From Oxalobacteraceae bacterium AB_14 (GTDB taxonomy: Bacteria > Pseudomonadota > Gammaproteobacteria > Burkholderiales > Burkholderiaceae_D), in NCBI GenBank assembly GCA_000381565.1, contig KB906724.1, positions 10,085 through 74,084 on the forward strand: 64,000 nt of DNA, in the 5' to 3' direction. A program made the translations under genes and the position numbers. Below, piece after piece: positions 36,349 through 44,875 of this stretch. Every line of letters begins with the position of its first letter. The first letter of the stretch is position 1. The notes beneath the pieces were generated by a model. That model saw only the letters and a list, made by a program, of their open reading frames with translations, was not told the origin of the DNA and made no database searches.

Positions 36349-38211
36349 ATGAATCGCTATCCTCTCTGGAAATACATACTGATCGTAGTCGCCATTCTGC
36401 TGGGCGCGCTGTACACCGCGCCCAACTACTACGGCGAATCGCCTGCGGTCCAGGTCACGAGCGGCAAATCGACCGTCAAGATGTCGTCCGACATGGGCGC
36501 CAAGGTGGAAGAGGTGCTCAAGGGCGCCGGCATCGCCTACAACGGCATCGCCTTCGACGGCACCGGCACCTACGCGTCCGTGCGCGCCCGCTTCGCCGAT
36601 CCGGACACCCAGTTCCGCGCCAAGTCGGTGCTGGAAAAGGGCCTGAACGCCGATCCGGCCGATCCGACCTACCTGGTCGCGCTGAACCTGCAAAAAGACA
36701 CGCCGAAATGGATGCAGGCCCTGCATGCGCTGCCGATGTACCTCGGCCTCGACTTGCGTGGTGGCGTGCACTTCCTGATGCAGGTCGATACCAAGGCGGT
36801 GCTGGCCAAGCGCGTGCAAGGCATCCAGGCCCTGGCCCGCACCTCGCTGCGCGACAAGAACGTGCGCCACGCCGGCATCGACCGCGTCGGCGACACCATC
36901 GAAATCAAATTCCGCGACGACGCCACCCGCCAGAAGGCCAAGGACGTGCTGCAAGGCCTGATGACCGACCTGCTGCTGGTCGATTCCGGCGAGGGCGATG
37001 CGCTGAAAACCACCGTCTCGCTGAAGCCGGTCGCGCTCAAGCAAACCATCGACGACGGCGTCAAGCAGAACATCTCGACGCTGTCCAAGCGTGTGAATGA
37101 GCTGGGCGTGGCCGAACCTATCATCCAGCAGCAAGGCCCTGACCGCATCGTGGTCCAGCTGCCTGGCGTGCAGGACGTGGCGCGCGCGCGCGCCGTGATC
37201 GGCCGCACCGCGACGCTGGAAGTGCGCATGACCGATAACTCGATCACGCCGGGCACCGAGCTGACGTCGGCGATTCCGTTCAACTCCGAGCTGTTCACCG
37301 TCGGCCGCAATGTGCCGGTCGTGCTGAGCAAGGACGTCGTCATCACCGGCGACTCCATCTCCAGCGCCACCGCCACCTATGACCAGAACCAGCAGCCTGC
37401 CGTCAGCATCACGCTGAACGGCGACGGCGGCCGCAAGATGCGCGACCTGACCCGGGACAACGTCGGCAAGCGCATGGCCATCGTGCTGTTCGAGAAGGGC
37501 AAGCCGGAAGTGCTGTCGGTCGCCACCATCCAGAGTGAATTCGGCAGCAGCTTCCAGATCACCGGCATGGGCAACGCGGAGAACTCCGCCGAGCTGGCGC
37601 TGCTGCTGCGCTCCGGCGCGCTGTCCGCACCAATGGACGTGATCGAAGAACGCACCATCGGCCCGCAGCTGGGCGCCGAGAACATCAACAAGGGTCTGCA
37701 TTCGACGATGTACGGCTTCGCCGCCATCGCCATCTTCATGATGGTCTACTACATGATGTTCGGCTTCTTCAGCGTGCTGGCCCTGGCCTGCAACCTGTTG
37801 CTGCTGCTGGCCTTGCTGTCGCTGATGCAGGCGACCCTGACCCTGCCGGGTATCGCCGCTATCGCGCTGGCGCTGGGTATGGCGATTGACGCCAACGTGC
37901 TGATCAACGAGCGTATCCGCGAGGAGCTGCGTTCCGGCGCCACGCCGCAGGCGGCCATCGCCGCCGGCTTCGACCGCGCATGGGCCACCATTATCGACTC
38001 CAACGTGACCACGCTGATCGTCGGTATCGCACTGTGGGTGTTCGGTTCCGGTCCGATCCGCGGCTTCGCCGTGGTGCACTGCCTGGGTATCTTGACCTCG
38101 ATGTTCTCCGCCGTGTTCATCTCGCGCGGTGTGGTCAACCTCTGGTACGGCCGCAAGAAGAAGCTGCAATCGCTCGCCATCGGTACCGTTTGGGTACCGG
38201 GTCTGAAATAA
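36349..38211 (+). CDS. secD: protein translocase subunit SecD
   Basis: 620 residues from ATG 36349. First helix near residues 8-24, a large periplasmic region with DLRGGVHFLMQVD, then five helices with ALGMAIDANVLINERIREE. Uses the proton gradient to pull exported proteins. No strong ribosome site; a TTG nine bases earlier is possible. Confidence 0.96.
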   Translation: MNRYPLWKYILIVVAILLGALYTAPNYYGESPAVQVTSGKSTVKMSSDMGAKVEEVLKGAGIAYNGIAFDGTGTYASVRARFADPDTQFRAKSVLEKGLNADPADPTYLVALNLQKDTPKWMQALHALPMYLGLDLRGGVHFLMQVDTKAVLAKRVQGIQALARTSLRDKNVRHAGIDRVGDTIEIKFRDDATRQKAKDVLQGLMTDLLLVDSGEGDALKTTVSLKPVALKQTIDDGVKQNISTLSKRVNELGVAEPIIQQQGPDRIVVQLPGVQDVARARAVIGRTATLEVRMTDNSITPGTELTSAIPFNSELFTVGRNVPVVLSKDVVITGDSISSATATYDQNQQPAVSITLNGDGGRKMRDLTRDNVGKRMAIVLFEKGKPEVLSVATIQSEFGSSFQITGMGNAENSAELALLLRSGALSAPMDVIEERTIGPQLGAENINKGLHSTMYGFAAIAIFMMVYYMMFGFFSVLALACNLLLLLALLSLMQATLTLPGIAAIALALGMAIDANVLINERIREELRSGATPQAAIAAGFDRAWATIIDSNVTTLIVGIALWVFGSGPIRGFAVVHCLGILTSMFSAVFISRGVVNLWYGRKKKLQSLAIGTVWVPGLK

Positions 38212-38224
38212 CTCAGGGGTTCAC

Positions 38225-39247
38225 ATGGAATTTTTCCGCATCAAAAAAGACATACCGTTCATGCGCCACGCGCTGGTGTTCAACGCCATTTCGGCGTTGA
38301 CCTTCGTCGCGGCCGTGTTCTTCCTGATCACCCGTCCGCTGAACTTCTCGGTGGAGTTCACCGGCGGCACCGTGATGGAACTGAAGTACCAGCAGCCTGC
38401 AAAGCTGGAGCAGATCCGTCACTCGCTGGAAAAGATCGGCTACGAGCAGCCGGAAGTGACCGGCTTCGGCACCGCGCATGACGTCATGCTGCGCCTGCCG
38501 GTGGTGAAGAACGTCAGCTCCAAGGATGCGTCGCAGCTGGTGTTCACCACGCTGTGCGCGGCCGAGCAGGGTACGCCCAAGCAGGTCGACGCCGTCAGCG
38601 CCAAGGGCGAGCATGTGGTCAAATCCGCTTGCATGGACAGCGCCGGCAACGAAGCGGTATCGCTGCAAAAAGTCGAATTCGTCGGCCCGCAGGTGGGCGA
38701 CGAGCTGGCGCAGAACGGCTTGAACGCACTGGTGATGGTGATCATCGGCGTGATGATCTACCTGGCCGTGCGCTTCGAATGGAAGTTCGCGGTGGCGGCG
38801 ATCGTCGCCAACTTGCACGACGTGGTCATCATTCTCGGCTTCTTCGCCTTCTTCCACTGGGAGTTCTCGCTGACGGTGCTGGCGGCGGTGCTGGCGGTGC
38901 TGGGTTACTCGGTCAACGAGTCGGTGGTTATCTTCGACCGTATCCGTGAAAACTTCCGCAAGCAGCGCAAGTCGTCGGTGCATGAAGTGATCGACAACGC
39001 GATCACCTCGACCATCTCGCGCACCATCATCACCCACGGCTGCACGCAGATGATGGTGCTGTCGATGCTGTTCCTGGGCGGTCCTACGCTGCACTACTTC
39101 GCCGTCGCGCTGACCATCGGTATTTGCTTCGGTATTTACTCGTCGGTGTTCGTGGCCGCCGCTGTGGCCATGTGGCTGGGCGTGAAGCGTGAAGACCTGA
39201 TCAAGCCCATCAAGGAAAAAGACGAAACCGATGGCGCTGTAGTGTAA
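38225..39247 (+). CDS. secF: protein translocase subunit SecF
   Basis: 340 residues. Six helices; FSVEFTGGTVMELKY after helix one and GYSVNESVVIFDRIRENFRK near residue 230 are SecF signatures. Follows secD by 13 bases and ends in a strong terminator. Confidence 0.96.
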   Translation: MEFFRIKKDIPFMRHALVFNAISALTFVAAVFFLITRPLNFSVEFTGGTVMELKYQQPAKLEQIRHSLEKIGYEQPEVTGFGTAHDVMLRLPVVKNVSSKDASQLVFTTLCAAEQGTPKQVDAVSAKGEHVVKSACMDSAGNEAVSLQKVEFVGPQVGDELAQNGLNALVMVIIGVMIYLAVRFEWKFAVAAIVANLHDVVIILGFFAFFHWEFSLTVLAAVLAVLGYSVNESVVIFDRIRENFRKQRKSSVHEVIDNAITSTISRTIITHGCTQMMVLSMLFLGGPTLHYFAVALTIGICFGIYSSVFVAAAVAMWLGVKREDLIKPIKEKDETDGAVV

Positions 39248-39263
39248 GCGTCGCCAGCTTCTC

Positions 39264-39328
39264 AAAAATCCCTCTCCAGCCTGGACGCGCTCAAGACAGC
39301 GTTCAGTGCAGGGGAGGGATTTTTTTTA
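39264..39328 (+). terminator. secF terminator with conserved inner hairpin
   Basis: Outer stem AAAATCCCTC / GAGGGATTTT and a run of eight T. The inner 39277-39309 segment (CTGGACGC / GCGTTCAG) matches the rRNA terminator's inner part at 29 of 33 bases while the outer stems differ. Confidence 0.9.
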
Positions 39329-39368
39329 TTGTTCTTCGCGGATTTGCGGGAAGCAAACTCGGATCCGG

Positions 39369-39405
39369 AGGTTTGGGTATTCCTTTCGGCAGTAAAGTCT
39401 AATTC
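39369..39405 (+). repeat. left inverted repeat of island
   Basis: AGGTTTGGGTATTCC, 13 bases, GTCTAATTC; inverse partner at 40218-40254 with the same 21-base offset between the two conserved blocks. Confidence 0.6.
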
Positions 39406-39570
39406 GATCAAAATCGCGCCGATTCAGTCTAGTGGCGTCCAAAATCTCCGGGGGGGCGAGTTTTCTAGACTGAAATCGCCGGAATGCCAAATTCACTAGA
39501 CCGGAATCGTCTTCGCAAAGCAACCCCAAGACCGAATTAGACTCTCCCTCATGACGGCTTAGACCGACCT
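39396..39570. repeat. left motif array (about 31-bp period)
   Basis: Inverted copies at 39397 and 39427 (30 bp apart), then forward copies AGACTGAAATCG at 39467, AGACCGGAATCG at 39498, AGACCGAATTAGAC at 39529 and AGACCGACC at 39561, stepping 31, 31 and 32 bp. The spacing equals about three helical turns, so proteins would bind on one face. Intervening bases are not conserved, which excludes a CRISPR array. Confidence 0.65.
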
Positions 39571-40037
39571 GGATGTATCAACATCGCGTACTGCACGTCT
39601 TTGTAGTTGCTCGGCAAAGCGCGCCCTGTAACTGTCGGCACGGATCCAGTAGTCATCGCCGGGAAAGCGCAGCCAAACAAAGCGCCACGCGTTGCGCCCC
39701 TTTGCATGGCGATTGGCGAACAGCGAGGGATGATGGACTCGCCATCGTCGGTCAGGATGCGATCACCGACTACTTTGGCGAATTCAATGGTGTCGTGGTA
39801 GCTGGTTCGCAAATTGGTTCTGTCGGGCAGGAAGATATTCTTCCATTGAAAACCGCGCATCGCTTGACCATTCTTGCGCAGCGCGAGCCGCTCCATTTCA
39901 ATCTTTAACCATCGCTGAACCAGTTCCGTGACAAAGGCATCGGGTTTGACACCCGGTCGTGTAGCCATCAAATGGTATTCCAGATTCTGAAAATCAAGCA
40001 GAGGCAGGTATATTTGGTGTTTCGCTTCGTATGCCAT
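39559..40037 (-). pseudogene. unknown protein, frameshifted
   Basis: From ATG 40037 (AAGGA upstream) the frame runs MAYEAKHQIYLPLLDFQNLE... to about ...TDDGESI. From roughly 39725-39740 a neighbouring frame continues better (PSLFANRHAKGRNAWRFVWL, then RFPGDDYWIRADSY) and stops at 39559; staying in the first frame gives a low-quality tail to 39549. A one-base shift therefore probably broke a protein of about 160 residues. No family was recognised. It is the sole cargo of the island. Confidence 0.55.
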
Positions 40038-40120
40038 GATGGATTCCTTTCGAACGGGGTCTATAAGTTGGACCACGGAACGGGATTATGGTTCGCTTTA
40101 GACTTTGGCTTGCTAAAACG

Positions 40121-40226
40121 CGACCAAATTAGATTTGGCTACCGGACTTCATCGACCGTTTTGGACATCGCTTGGGAATTTCAGACTAAATTAGCTACAT
40201 TCGGCTCCAACCAGACTGAATTAGAC
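40121..40226. repeat. right motif array
   Basis: Copies at 40121 (CGACCAAATTAG), 40153 (CGACCGTTTTGG, weak), 40183 (AGACTAAATTAG) and 40213 (AGACTGAATTAGAC), steps of 32, 30 and 30 bp, all in one orientation and opposite to the outer left pair. Confidence 0.6.
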
Positions 40227-40254
40227 GAAGTTGCGATTTGGAATACCGAAGCCT
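40218..40254 (-). repeat. right inverted repeat of island
   Basis: Complement reads AGGCTTCGGTATTCC, 13 bases, GTCTAATTC, mirroring 39369-39405. Confidence 0.6.
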
Positions 40255-40290
40255 GAAGGGGGAGGCTCGATAATCCGTGGAGAACCGTAC

Positions 40291-41178
40291 TTATTTTGGC
40301 TTGATCATGTCGTACAGCGCTTGCGCGGCCGGCGACAGATGGCCGGCCTTGCGGGTGATGAGCACCAGCTGGCGCGAGATGGTCGGCTCCTTCAGCTTGA
40401 TGGCGCGCAGGCGCGGATAGCTGCCCTTGACGATCGCCAGCTTGGGCACGATGGCGGCGGCGATGCCCGAGGCCACCAGGCCCACCGCCGTCGCGCTGCG
40501 CTGCACGTCGTACTGGAAGTGCAGGTTCAGCTGCGCGCTCTTGCTGCCCAGGTAGCTGTCGAGCAGCGCGCGGTTGCCGTTGACGTCGCCCGAGAAGATC
40601 AGCGGGTAGGGCTGGATCTGCGACCACGTCAGCGAGCGCCGCTTGGCCAGCGGATGATCGTCGCGGCAGACCAGCACGAAGTGATCCTCCATCAGCGGCG
40701 CCGACACCAGGTCGGGATGCATGCCGCCACCCAGGCCGATACCGAACTCCGCTTCCCTGCGCTGCACCGCCTCCGCCACGCGCGACGAGGCATGGTCGAG
40801 AATCTTGATGCGGTTCCCGGGAAAGCGCGCCGAGTACTCCTGGATGATCTGCGGCAGGTACTGTATGCCCACCGTCGGCACGCAGGCGATCGCCACGTCG
40901 CCGCGCTGCGCCTTGCCGGTTTCGCGGATCTCGTTCAGTGTGGACGACAGCTCCTGCAGCAAGCGCCGCGCCTGCGGCAGGAAGTCTTCGCCGATGCTGG
41001 TCAGCGCGATCGAGCGCGTGGTGCGTTCGATCAGTTTCACCCCGAGGAAGTCCTCCAGGTTGCGCAGCCGTTGCGTGACGGCGGTCTGTGTGACGTGCAG
41101 CGTCTGCGCCGCTTTCTGGAATCCGCCAAAGTCCGCAATCGCGACAAAAGCCTGCACGCCGAGTATGTCTATCTTCAT
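40291..41178 (-). CDS. LysR-family regulator next to chromate transporter genes
   Basis: 295 residues. Helix-turn-helix in ADFGGFQKAAQTLHVTQTAV, then TQRLRNLEDFLG. Effector-binding domain from ~residue 90. Divergent from the chrA pair with 92 bases between, which hold a 7-bp inverted repeat, so it most likely controls them and itself. Confidence 0.88.
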   Translation of the reverse strand: MKIDILGVQAFVAIADFGGFQKAAQTLHVTQTAVTQRLRNLEDFLGVKLIERTTRSIALTSIGEDFLPQARRLLQELSSTLNEIRETGKAQRGDVAIACVPTVGIQYLPQIIQEYSARFPGNRIKILDHASSRVAEAVQRREAEFGIGLGGGMHPDLVSAPLMEDHFVLVCRDDHPLAKRRSLTWSQIQPYPLIFSGDVNGNRALLDSYLGSKSAQLNLHFQYDVQRSATAVGLVASGIAAAIVPKLAIVKGSYPRLRAIKLKEPTISRQLVLITRKAGHLSPAAQALYDMIKPK

Positions 41179-41184
41179 CAGAAA

Positions 41185-41213
41185 AATGAATGAATGGTCT
41201 AAATAAATTCATT
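41185..41213. promoter_or_regulatory. candidate LysR operator
   Basis: AATGAAT, 15 bases, ATTCATT, in the AT-rich gap between the divergent LysR and chrA genes. Seven-base arms; the site is inferred from position and symmetry. Confidence 0.4.
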
Positions 41214-41229
41214 GTACTTATATTTGGCG

Positions 41230-41248
41230 GAGGCGGAAAATCCGCCTC
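41230..41248 (+). promoter_or_regulatory. hairpin in chrA leader
   Basis: GAGGCGGA-AAA-TCCGCCTC, eight perfect pairs, about 22 bases before the chrA start and just upstream of its ribosome site. No T run. It could influence mRNA stability or translation. Confidence 0.35.
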
Positions 41249-41270
41249 ATTGAAACCGAAGGAGACGATC

Positions 41271-41825
41271 ATGCCGCTCTCAACAATTTTCCTGGTGTTC
41301 TCCAAGCTGGCGCTGATGGGCTTTGGCGGCGTGATGCCGTTCGCCTACCGCGCCCTGGTCGAGCAGCACAAGTGGCTCACGGCCGAGGAGTTCGCGAAGT
41401 ATCTCGCCACCAGCCAGATCCTGCCCGGCCCGACGATCTGCAACGTCGCGCTGATGGTGGGCAACCGCTACGCCGGCACGGGCGGCGCGCTAGCGGCGCT
41501 GGCCGGCATGGTCGCCGGGCCGTTCCTGGTGGTCATCGCCTTGGGCGTGGTGTACCAGCGCTTCGGCGAGGTCGAGATGTTCCGCCACGCGATACGCGGC
41601 ATGGCGGCGGTGGCGGCGGGGCTGATCCTTGCCACCGCCGTCAAGATGGCGAAGGCCATGTTCGGCAAGGCCGACTGGCGCGCACACCGCACGCAGTTGC
41701 AGGCGGTCTTGCTGGTGCTGGCCTTCATTGGGCTGGGTCTGCTGCAATGGCAGCTGGCGCTGGTGTTCTGTGTGCTGGCGCCGTTGGGCACCGGCGCGAC
41801 TTACCTGGTGGGAGAAAAGAAATGA
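41271..41825 (+). CDS. chrA: chromate transporter, short subunit 1
   Basis: 184 residues from ATG 41271 with AAGGAG upstream. One CHR domain: FSKLALMGFGGVMPF, then ATSQILPGPTICNVALMVGNRYAG. Short CHR proteins work as hetero-pairs to export chromate. Its TGA overlaps the next ATG (ATGA). Induction by chromate is not shown by the sequence; some CHR pairs carry other anions. Confidence 0.88.
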   Translation: MPLSTIFLVFSKLALMGFGGVMPFAYRALVEQHKWLTAEEFAKYLATSQILPGPTICNVALMVGNRYAGTGGALAALAGMVAGPFLVVIALGVVYQRFGEVEMFRHAIRGMAAVAAGLILATAVKMAKAMFGKADWRAHRTQLQAVLLVLAFIGLGLLQWQLALVFCVLAPLGTGATYLVGEKK

Positions 41826-42355
41826 ACGAGCAATCTCCGGTGGTCGAACTGTCGCTGCACATCGCCGCGATGTCGTTGATGGCGGTGGGCGGCGGCGTGG
41901 TGCTGCTGGGGCCGCAGGTCGGGCACTACGTGGTCGAGGGCAAGCAGTGGCTGAACAACGAGCAGTTCTCGGCCGCGTATGCGATGGCGCAGGCCGCGCC
42001 CGGCCCCAACCTGCTGTTTGTTTCGCTGGTGGGCTGGCTGATCGCCGGCTGGGCGGGCGCGATCTTCACCACGCTGGCGGTGCTGGGGCCGTCGACGCTG
42101 CTGACACTGGGCGCGATCCGCTTGCAGGCCCGCCACGCCGGCGGGCGATTGACGCAGGCGCTGGGCGATGCCTTCGCGCCGATATCGATAGGCTTCCTGG
42201 CCGCCACCGCATGGCTGTTCACCCGCATCTCCAACGTCAACTGGCATGCGGATGTGCTGACGGTGCTGGCCGCGTTGATACTGCTGCGGACCAAGATCAA
42301 TCCGGTGCTGCTGATCGCGGCCGGCGCGCTGGCCGGCGCGCTGGGCCTTATCTGA
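41822..42355 (+). CDS. chrA: chromate transporter, short subunit 2
   Basis: 177 residues. Second CHR domain with MSLMAVGGGVVLLGPQVGH and AMAQAAPGPNLLFVSLVG. Together with the upstream gene it makes the two-part transporter. Its 3' end overlaps the end of the convergent AraC-type gene by eight bases. Confidence 0.86.
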   Translation: MNEQSPVVELSLHIAAMSLMAVGGGVVLLGPQVGHYVVEGKQWLNNEQFSAAYAMAQAAPGPNLLFVSLVGWLIAGWAGAIFTTLAVLGPSTLLTLGAIRLQARHAGGRLTQALGDAFAPISIGFLAATAWLFTRISNVNWHADVLTVLAALILLRTKINPVLLIAAGALAGALGLI

Positions 42356-43319
42356 GCGATTGCTGCGTTGACCGCGACCGCAGCGACGCCGACGGGCAGT
42401 GGCCGAACAGCTTGCGGTAGTCGCTGGAAAACTGGCTGAAGTTACTCAGGCCCCAGGAGCCTGCCACGTCGCCGATGGCGCCGCCGTCCTGCAACTGACG
42501 GCGCACGCCGTTCAGGCGCACCATGCGCAGGTACAGCATGGGGCTCATGCCCAGCACGTCCTCGAAGCAGTATTGCAGCGTGCGGCGGCTCACGTGCACC
42601 CGTTCGCACAGCTCCGGCACGGTAATCGAGTCGCTGCGGTGCGCCATGATGTACTCGCGCGCCAGCGAGACCACGTGGCGCCGCCGTTGCAGGCTGGCCG
42701 CCAGCGCCGGCTCCACGCAGCTGTGGTCCAGCATGTCGAGCAGGGTGGACAACACCAGCTCCTGCCATTGCGCCGCACCTTCCGCCGCGCCGTCTCCGTC
42801 GCCCGGCAACAGCTGCGACAGGATGCGCAGGCATTTTGCCTGGGCTTGCGCATCGACCTGCAACAGCTCGGCCGACTGCACCCGCTGCCAGTCGATCTGG
42901 CAACCATAGCGGCGCGCGGTCTCAACCAACAGTTCGCGGCTGGCGACGATGCCGAAGATGCTGTAGGCGCTCGGCGTTACCAGCTCGAACTCAACATTGC
43001 CGGGCTGCACCATAATCCAGTCGGCCTCGGTCTGGCGGCCGTTGATGCGGGTGCTGGCGCCGTGATCGGGCAGGCCGAACCAGATGGCGTCCGGCCACAC
43101 GCGGCAGGACTGGCGCACCGACTGGCTCAGGCTTTCGCGGAACACTTGCAGCTGCGGCAGGCGCAGTTCGGTCAGCGCGCCGTGGAACAGGCCGGCGCTG
43201 ATCTGGTCGTAGCTTTGTTGCCAGTTGGTGAGCTTGCTGGCCAATTCGTCGGCGTCGTGCGCCATCACAGTGCGCAAATCTGGCGCACTGTGTAACAACT
43301 CTGTCGCAGTCTGGTGCAT
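42348..43319 (-). CDS. eutR: AraC-family regulator, EutR-like
   Basis: 323 residues. C-terminal double helix-turn-helix (ITVPELCERVHVSRRTLQYC, then FEDVLGMSPMLYLRMVRLNG) after a long sensor domain. Divergent from the ethanolamine permease and ammonia-lyase genes, so it is the likely ethanolamine-responsive activator. The symbol is given by family resemblance and position. Confidence 0.8.
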   Translation of the reverse strand: MHQTATELLHSAPDLRTVMAHDADELASKLTNWQQSYDQISAGLFHGALTELRLPQLQVFRESLSQSVRQSCRVWPDAIWFGLPDHGASTRINGRQTEADWIMVQPGNVEFELVTPSAYSIFGIVASRELLVETARRYGCQIDWQRVQSAELLQVDAQAQAKCLRILSQLLPGDGDGAAEGAAQWQELVLSTLLDMLDHSCVEPALAASLQRRRHVVSLAREYIMAHRSDSITVPELCERVHVSRRTLQYCFEDVLGMSPMLYLRMVRLNGVRRQLQDGGAIGDVAGSWGLSNFSQFSSDYRKLFGHCPSASLRSRSTQQSLR

Positions 43320-43395
43320 ATTATTTTTCTCCCACTGTTGTTATTTCTTCCCGTGGACGCCAGCCCCTCGCAAGTTTGCCGATTTTCGATAACGC

Positions 43396-43419
43396 TGGCA
43401 TTTGGCTCGCTCCTATACT
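43396..43419 (+). promoter_or_regulatory. candidate promoter of the ethanolamine operon
   Basis: TGGCATTTGGCTCGCT has GG and GC spaced as in sigma-54 -24/-12 boxes. Overlapping it, TATACT (43414-43419) could be a sigma-70 -10 without a good -35, as expected for an AraC-activated promoter. The two readings cannot be separated here. Confidence 0.3.
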
Positions 43420-43471
43420 CGATTCTGCTGCAACTTCCATACCAGACGCGCTTTACCTTAGGGAGAATCAC

Positions 43472-44851
43472 ATGAATGCACAACAGGCGGCCGGGCAACC
43501 GGCGCTGCAACAGTCGCTAGGCACCTTCCAGTTGTGGGGCATCGCGGTAGGCCTGGTGATCTCGGGCGAGTACTTCGGCTGGAGCTATGGCTGGGCCTCG
43601 GCGGGGACGCTGGGCTTTACCATCACGGCGCTGTTCATCGCGGCGATGTACACCACCTTCATTTTCAGCTTCACCGAGCTGACCACCTCGATCCCGCATG
43701 CGGGCGGCCCGTTCGCCTACAGCAAGCGCGCCTTCGGCCCGACCGGCGGCTACCTGGCCGGCGCGGCCACCCTGATCGAGTTCGTGTTCGCTCCGCCGGC
43801 GATTGCGCTGGCGATCGGCGCCTACCTGAATGTGCAGTTCCCCACCGTCGATCCGAAGACGGCGGCGGTCGGCGCCTACGTCGTGTTCATGACGTTGAAC
43901 ATCGTCGGCGTGCAGGTGGCGGCGACCTTCGAGTTGCTGATGACGCTGCTGGCCATCTTTGAATTGCTGGTGTTTATGGGCGTGGTGTCGCCGGGCTTCT
44001 CGGTGGCCAACTTCGTCAAGGGCGGCTGGTCGGGGCAGGACAGCTTCAGCATCGCGTCGATACCCGGCATGTTCGCGGCGATTCCGTTTGCGATCTGGTT
44101 CTTCCTGGCGATTGAGGGCGTGGCCATGGCGGCCGAGGAAGCCAAGGACCCGAAACGCTCGATCCCGATCGCCTACATCGCCGGCATCATTACGCTGGTG
44201 CTGCTGGCGATCGGTGTGATGGTGTTTGCCGGCGGCGCGGGCGACTGGACCAAGCTGGCCAACATCAACGATCCGCTGCCGCAGGCGATGAAGATCATCG
44301 TCGGCGAGCACAGCAACTGGCTGCACATGCTGGTGTGGCTGGGGCTGTTCGGCTTGATCGCTTCCTTCCACGGCATCATCCTCGGCTACTCGCGCCAGAT
44401 CTTTGCCTTGGCCCGCGAGGCTTACCTGCCGCATTACTTCGCCAAGATCCACCCACGCTTCAAGACGCCGCACCGCGCCATCCTTGCGGGCGGCGTGATC
44501 GGGATCGCTGCCATCTATAGCGACGAGCTGATCAAGATCGGCGGCCAGACCCTGACCGCCAACATCGTCACCATGTCGGTCTTTGGCGCCATCACCATGT
44601 ACATCCTCAGCATGCTCAGCCTGTTCAAGCTGCGCCGCATGGAGCCGAACATGGTGCGTCCCTTCCGCGCACCGTTCTATCCGCTGTTCCCATCGATTGC
44701 GCTGATCGGTGCGCTGATTTGCCTGGTGACGATGATCTATTACAACTTGCTGATCTTTGGCGTGTTCGTCGGCTTCATGGCCGCCGGCTATGCCTTCTTC
44801 CTGGCCACCAAGGGCAATCGTCAGCAGCATGCGGCGTTTGATGCCGTTTAA
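43472..44851 (+). CDS. eat: ethanolamine permease
   Basis: 459 residues from ATG 43472 with GGGAG upstream. APC-superfamily transporter with twelve helices; the opening GIAVGLVISGEYFGWSYGW is the Eat hallmark. Brings ethanolamine across the inner membrane for EutBC encoded downstream. Confidence 0.92.
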   Translation: MNAQQAAGQPALQQSLGTFQLWGIAVGLVISGEYFGWSYGWASAGTLGFTITALFIAAMYTTFIFSFTELTTSIPHAGGPFAYSKRAFGPTGGYLAGAATLIEFVFAPPAIALAIGAYLNVQFPTVDPKTAAVGAYVVFMTLNIVGVQVAATFELLMTLLAIFELLVFMGVVSPGFSVANFVKGGWSGQDSFSIASIPGMFAAIPFAIWFFLAIEGVAMAAEEAKDPKRSIPIAYIAGIITLVLLAIGVMVFAGGAGDWTKLANINDPLPQAMKIIVGEHSNWLHMLVWLGLFGLIASFHGIILGYSRQIFALAREAYLPHYFAKIHPRFKTPHRAILAGGVIGIAAIYSDELIKIGGQTLTANIVTMSVFGAITMYILSMLSLFKLRRMEPNMVRPFRAPFYPLFPSIALIGALICLVTMIYYNLLIFGVFVGFMAAGYAFFLATKGNRQQHAAFDAV

Positions 44852-44875
44852 CTCATAATCAACGGAGTACTACTC

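Larger units (their letters stand above)
39369..40254. mobile_element. small transposon-like island with phased motif arrays
   Basis: About 886 bp. The ends are imperfect inverted repeats: both read AGG(T/C)TT(G/C)GGTATTCC, then 13 variable bases, then GTCTAATTC, 25 of 37 matching with identical spacing. Inside each end lie further copies of AGAC(C/T)(G/A)AATTAG at steps of 30-32 bases. The only gene is frameshifted and is not a transposase. GC content is lower than in the neighbours. No target duplication was found, so the true ends are uncertain. The layout resembles transposase-binding arrays of Tn7/Mu-like elements. Confidence 0.55.

Noticed and set aside
39326-39529. 67-codon minus-strand ORF across the left motif array
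   Set aside because: Composition follows the repeated motif, there is no ribosome site, and it overlaps the terminator edge; the repeat array explains it.
39396-40226. CRISPR array
   Set aside because: The motif is only 9-14 bases and degenerate, the bases between copies vary, copies occur in both orientations, and no cas gene is near.
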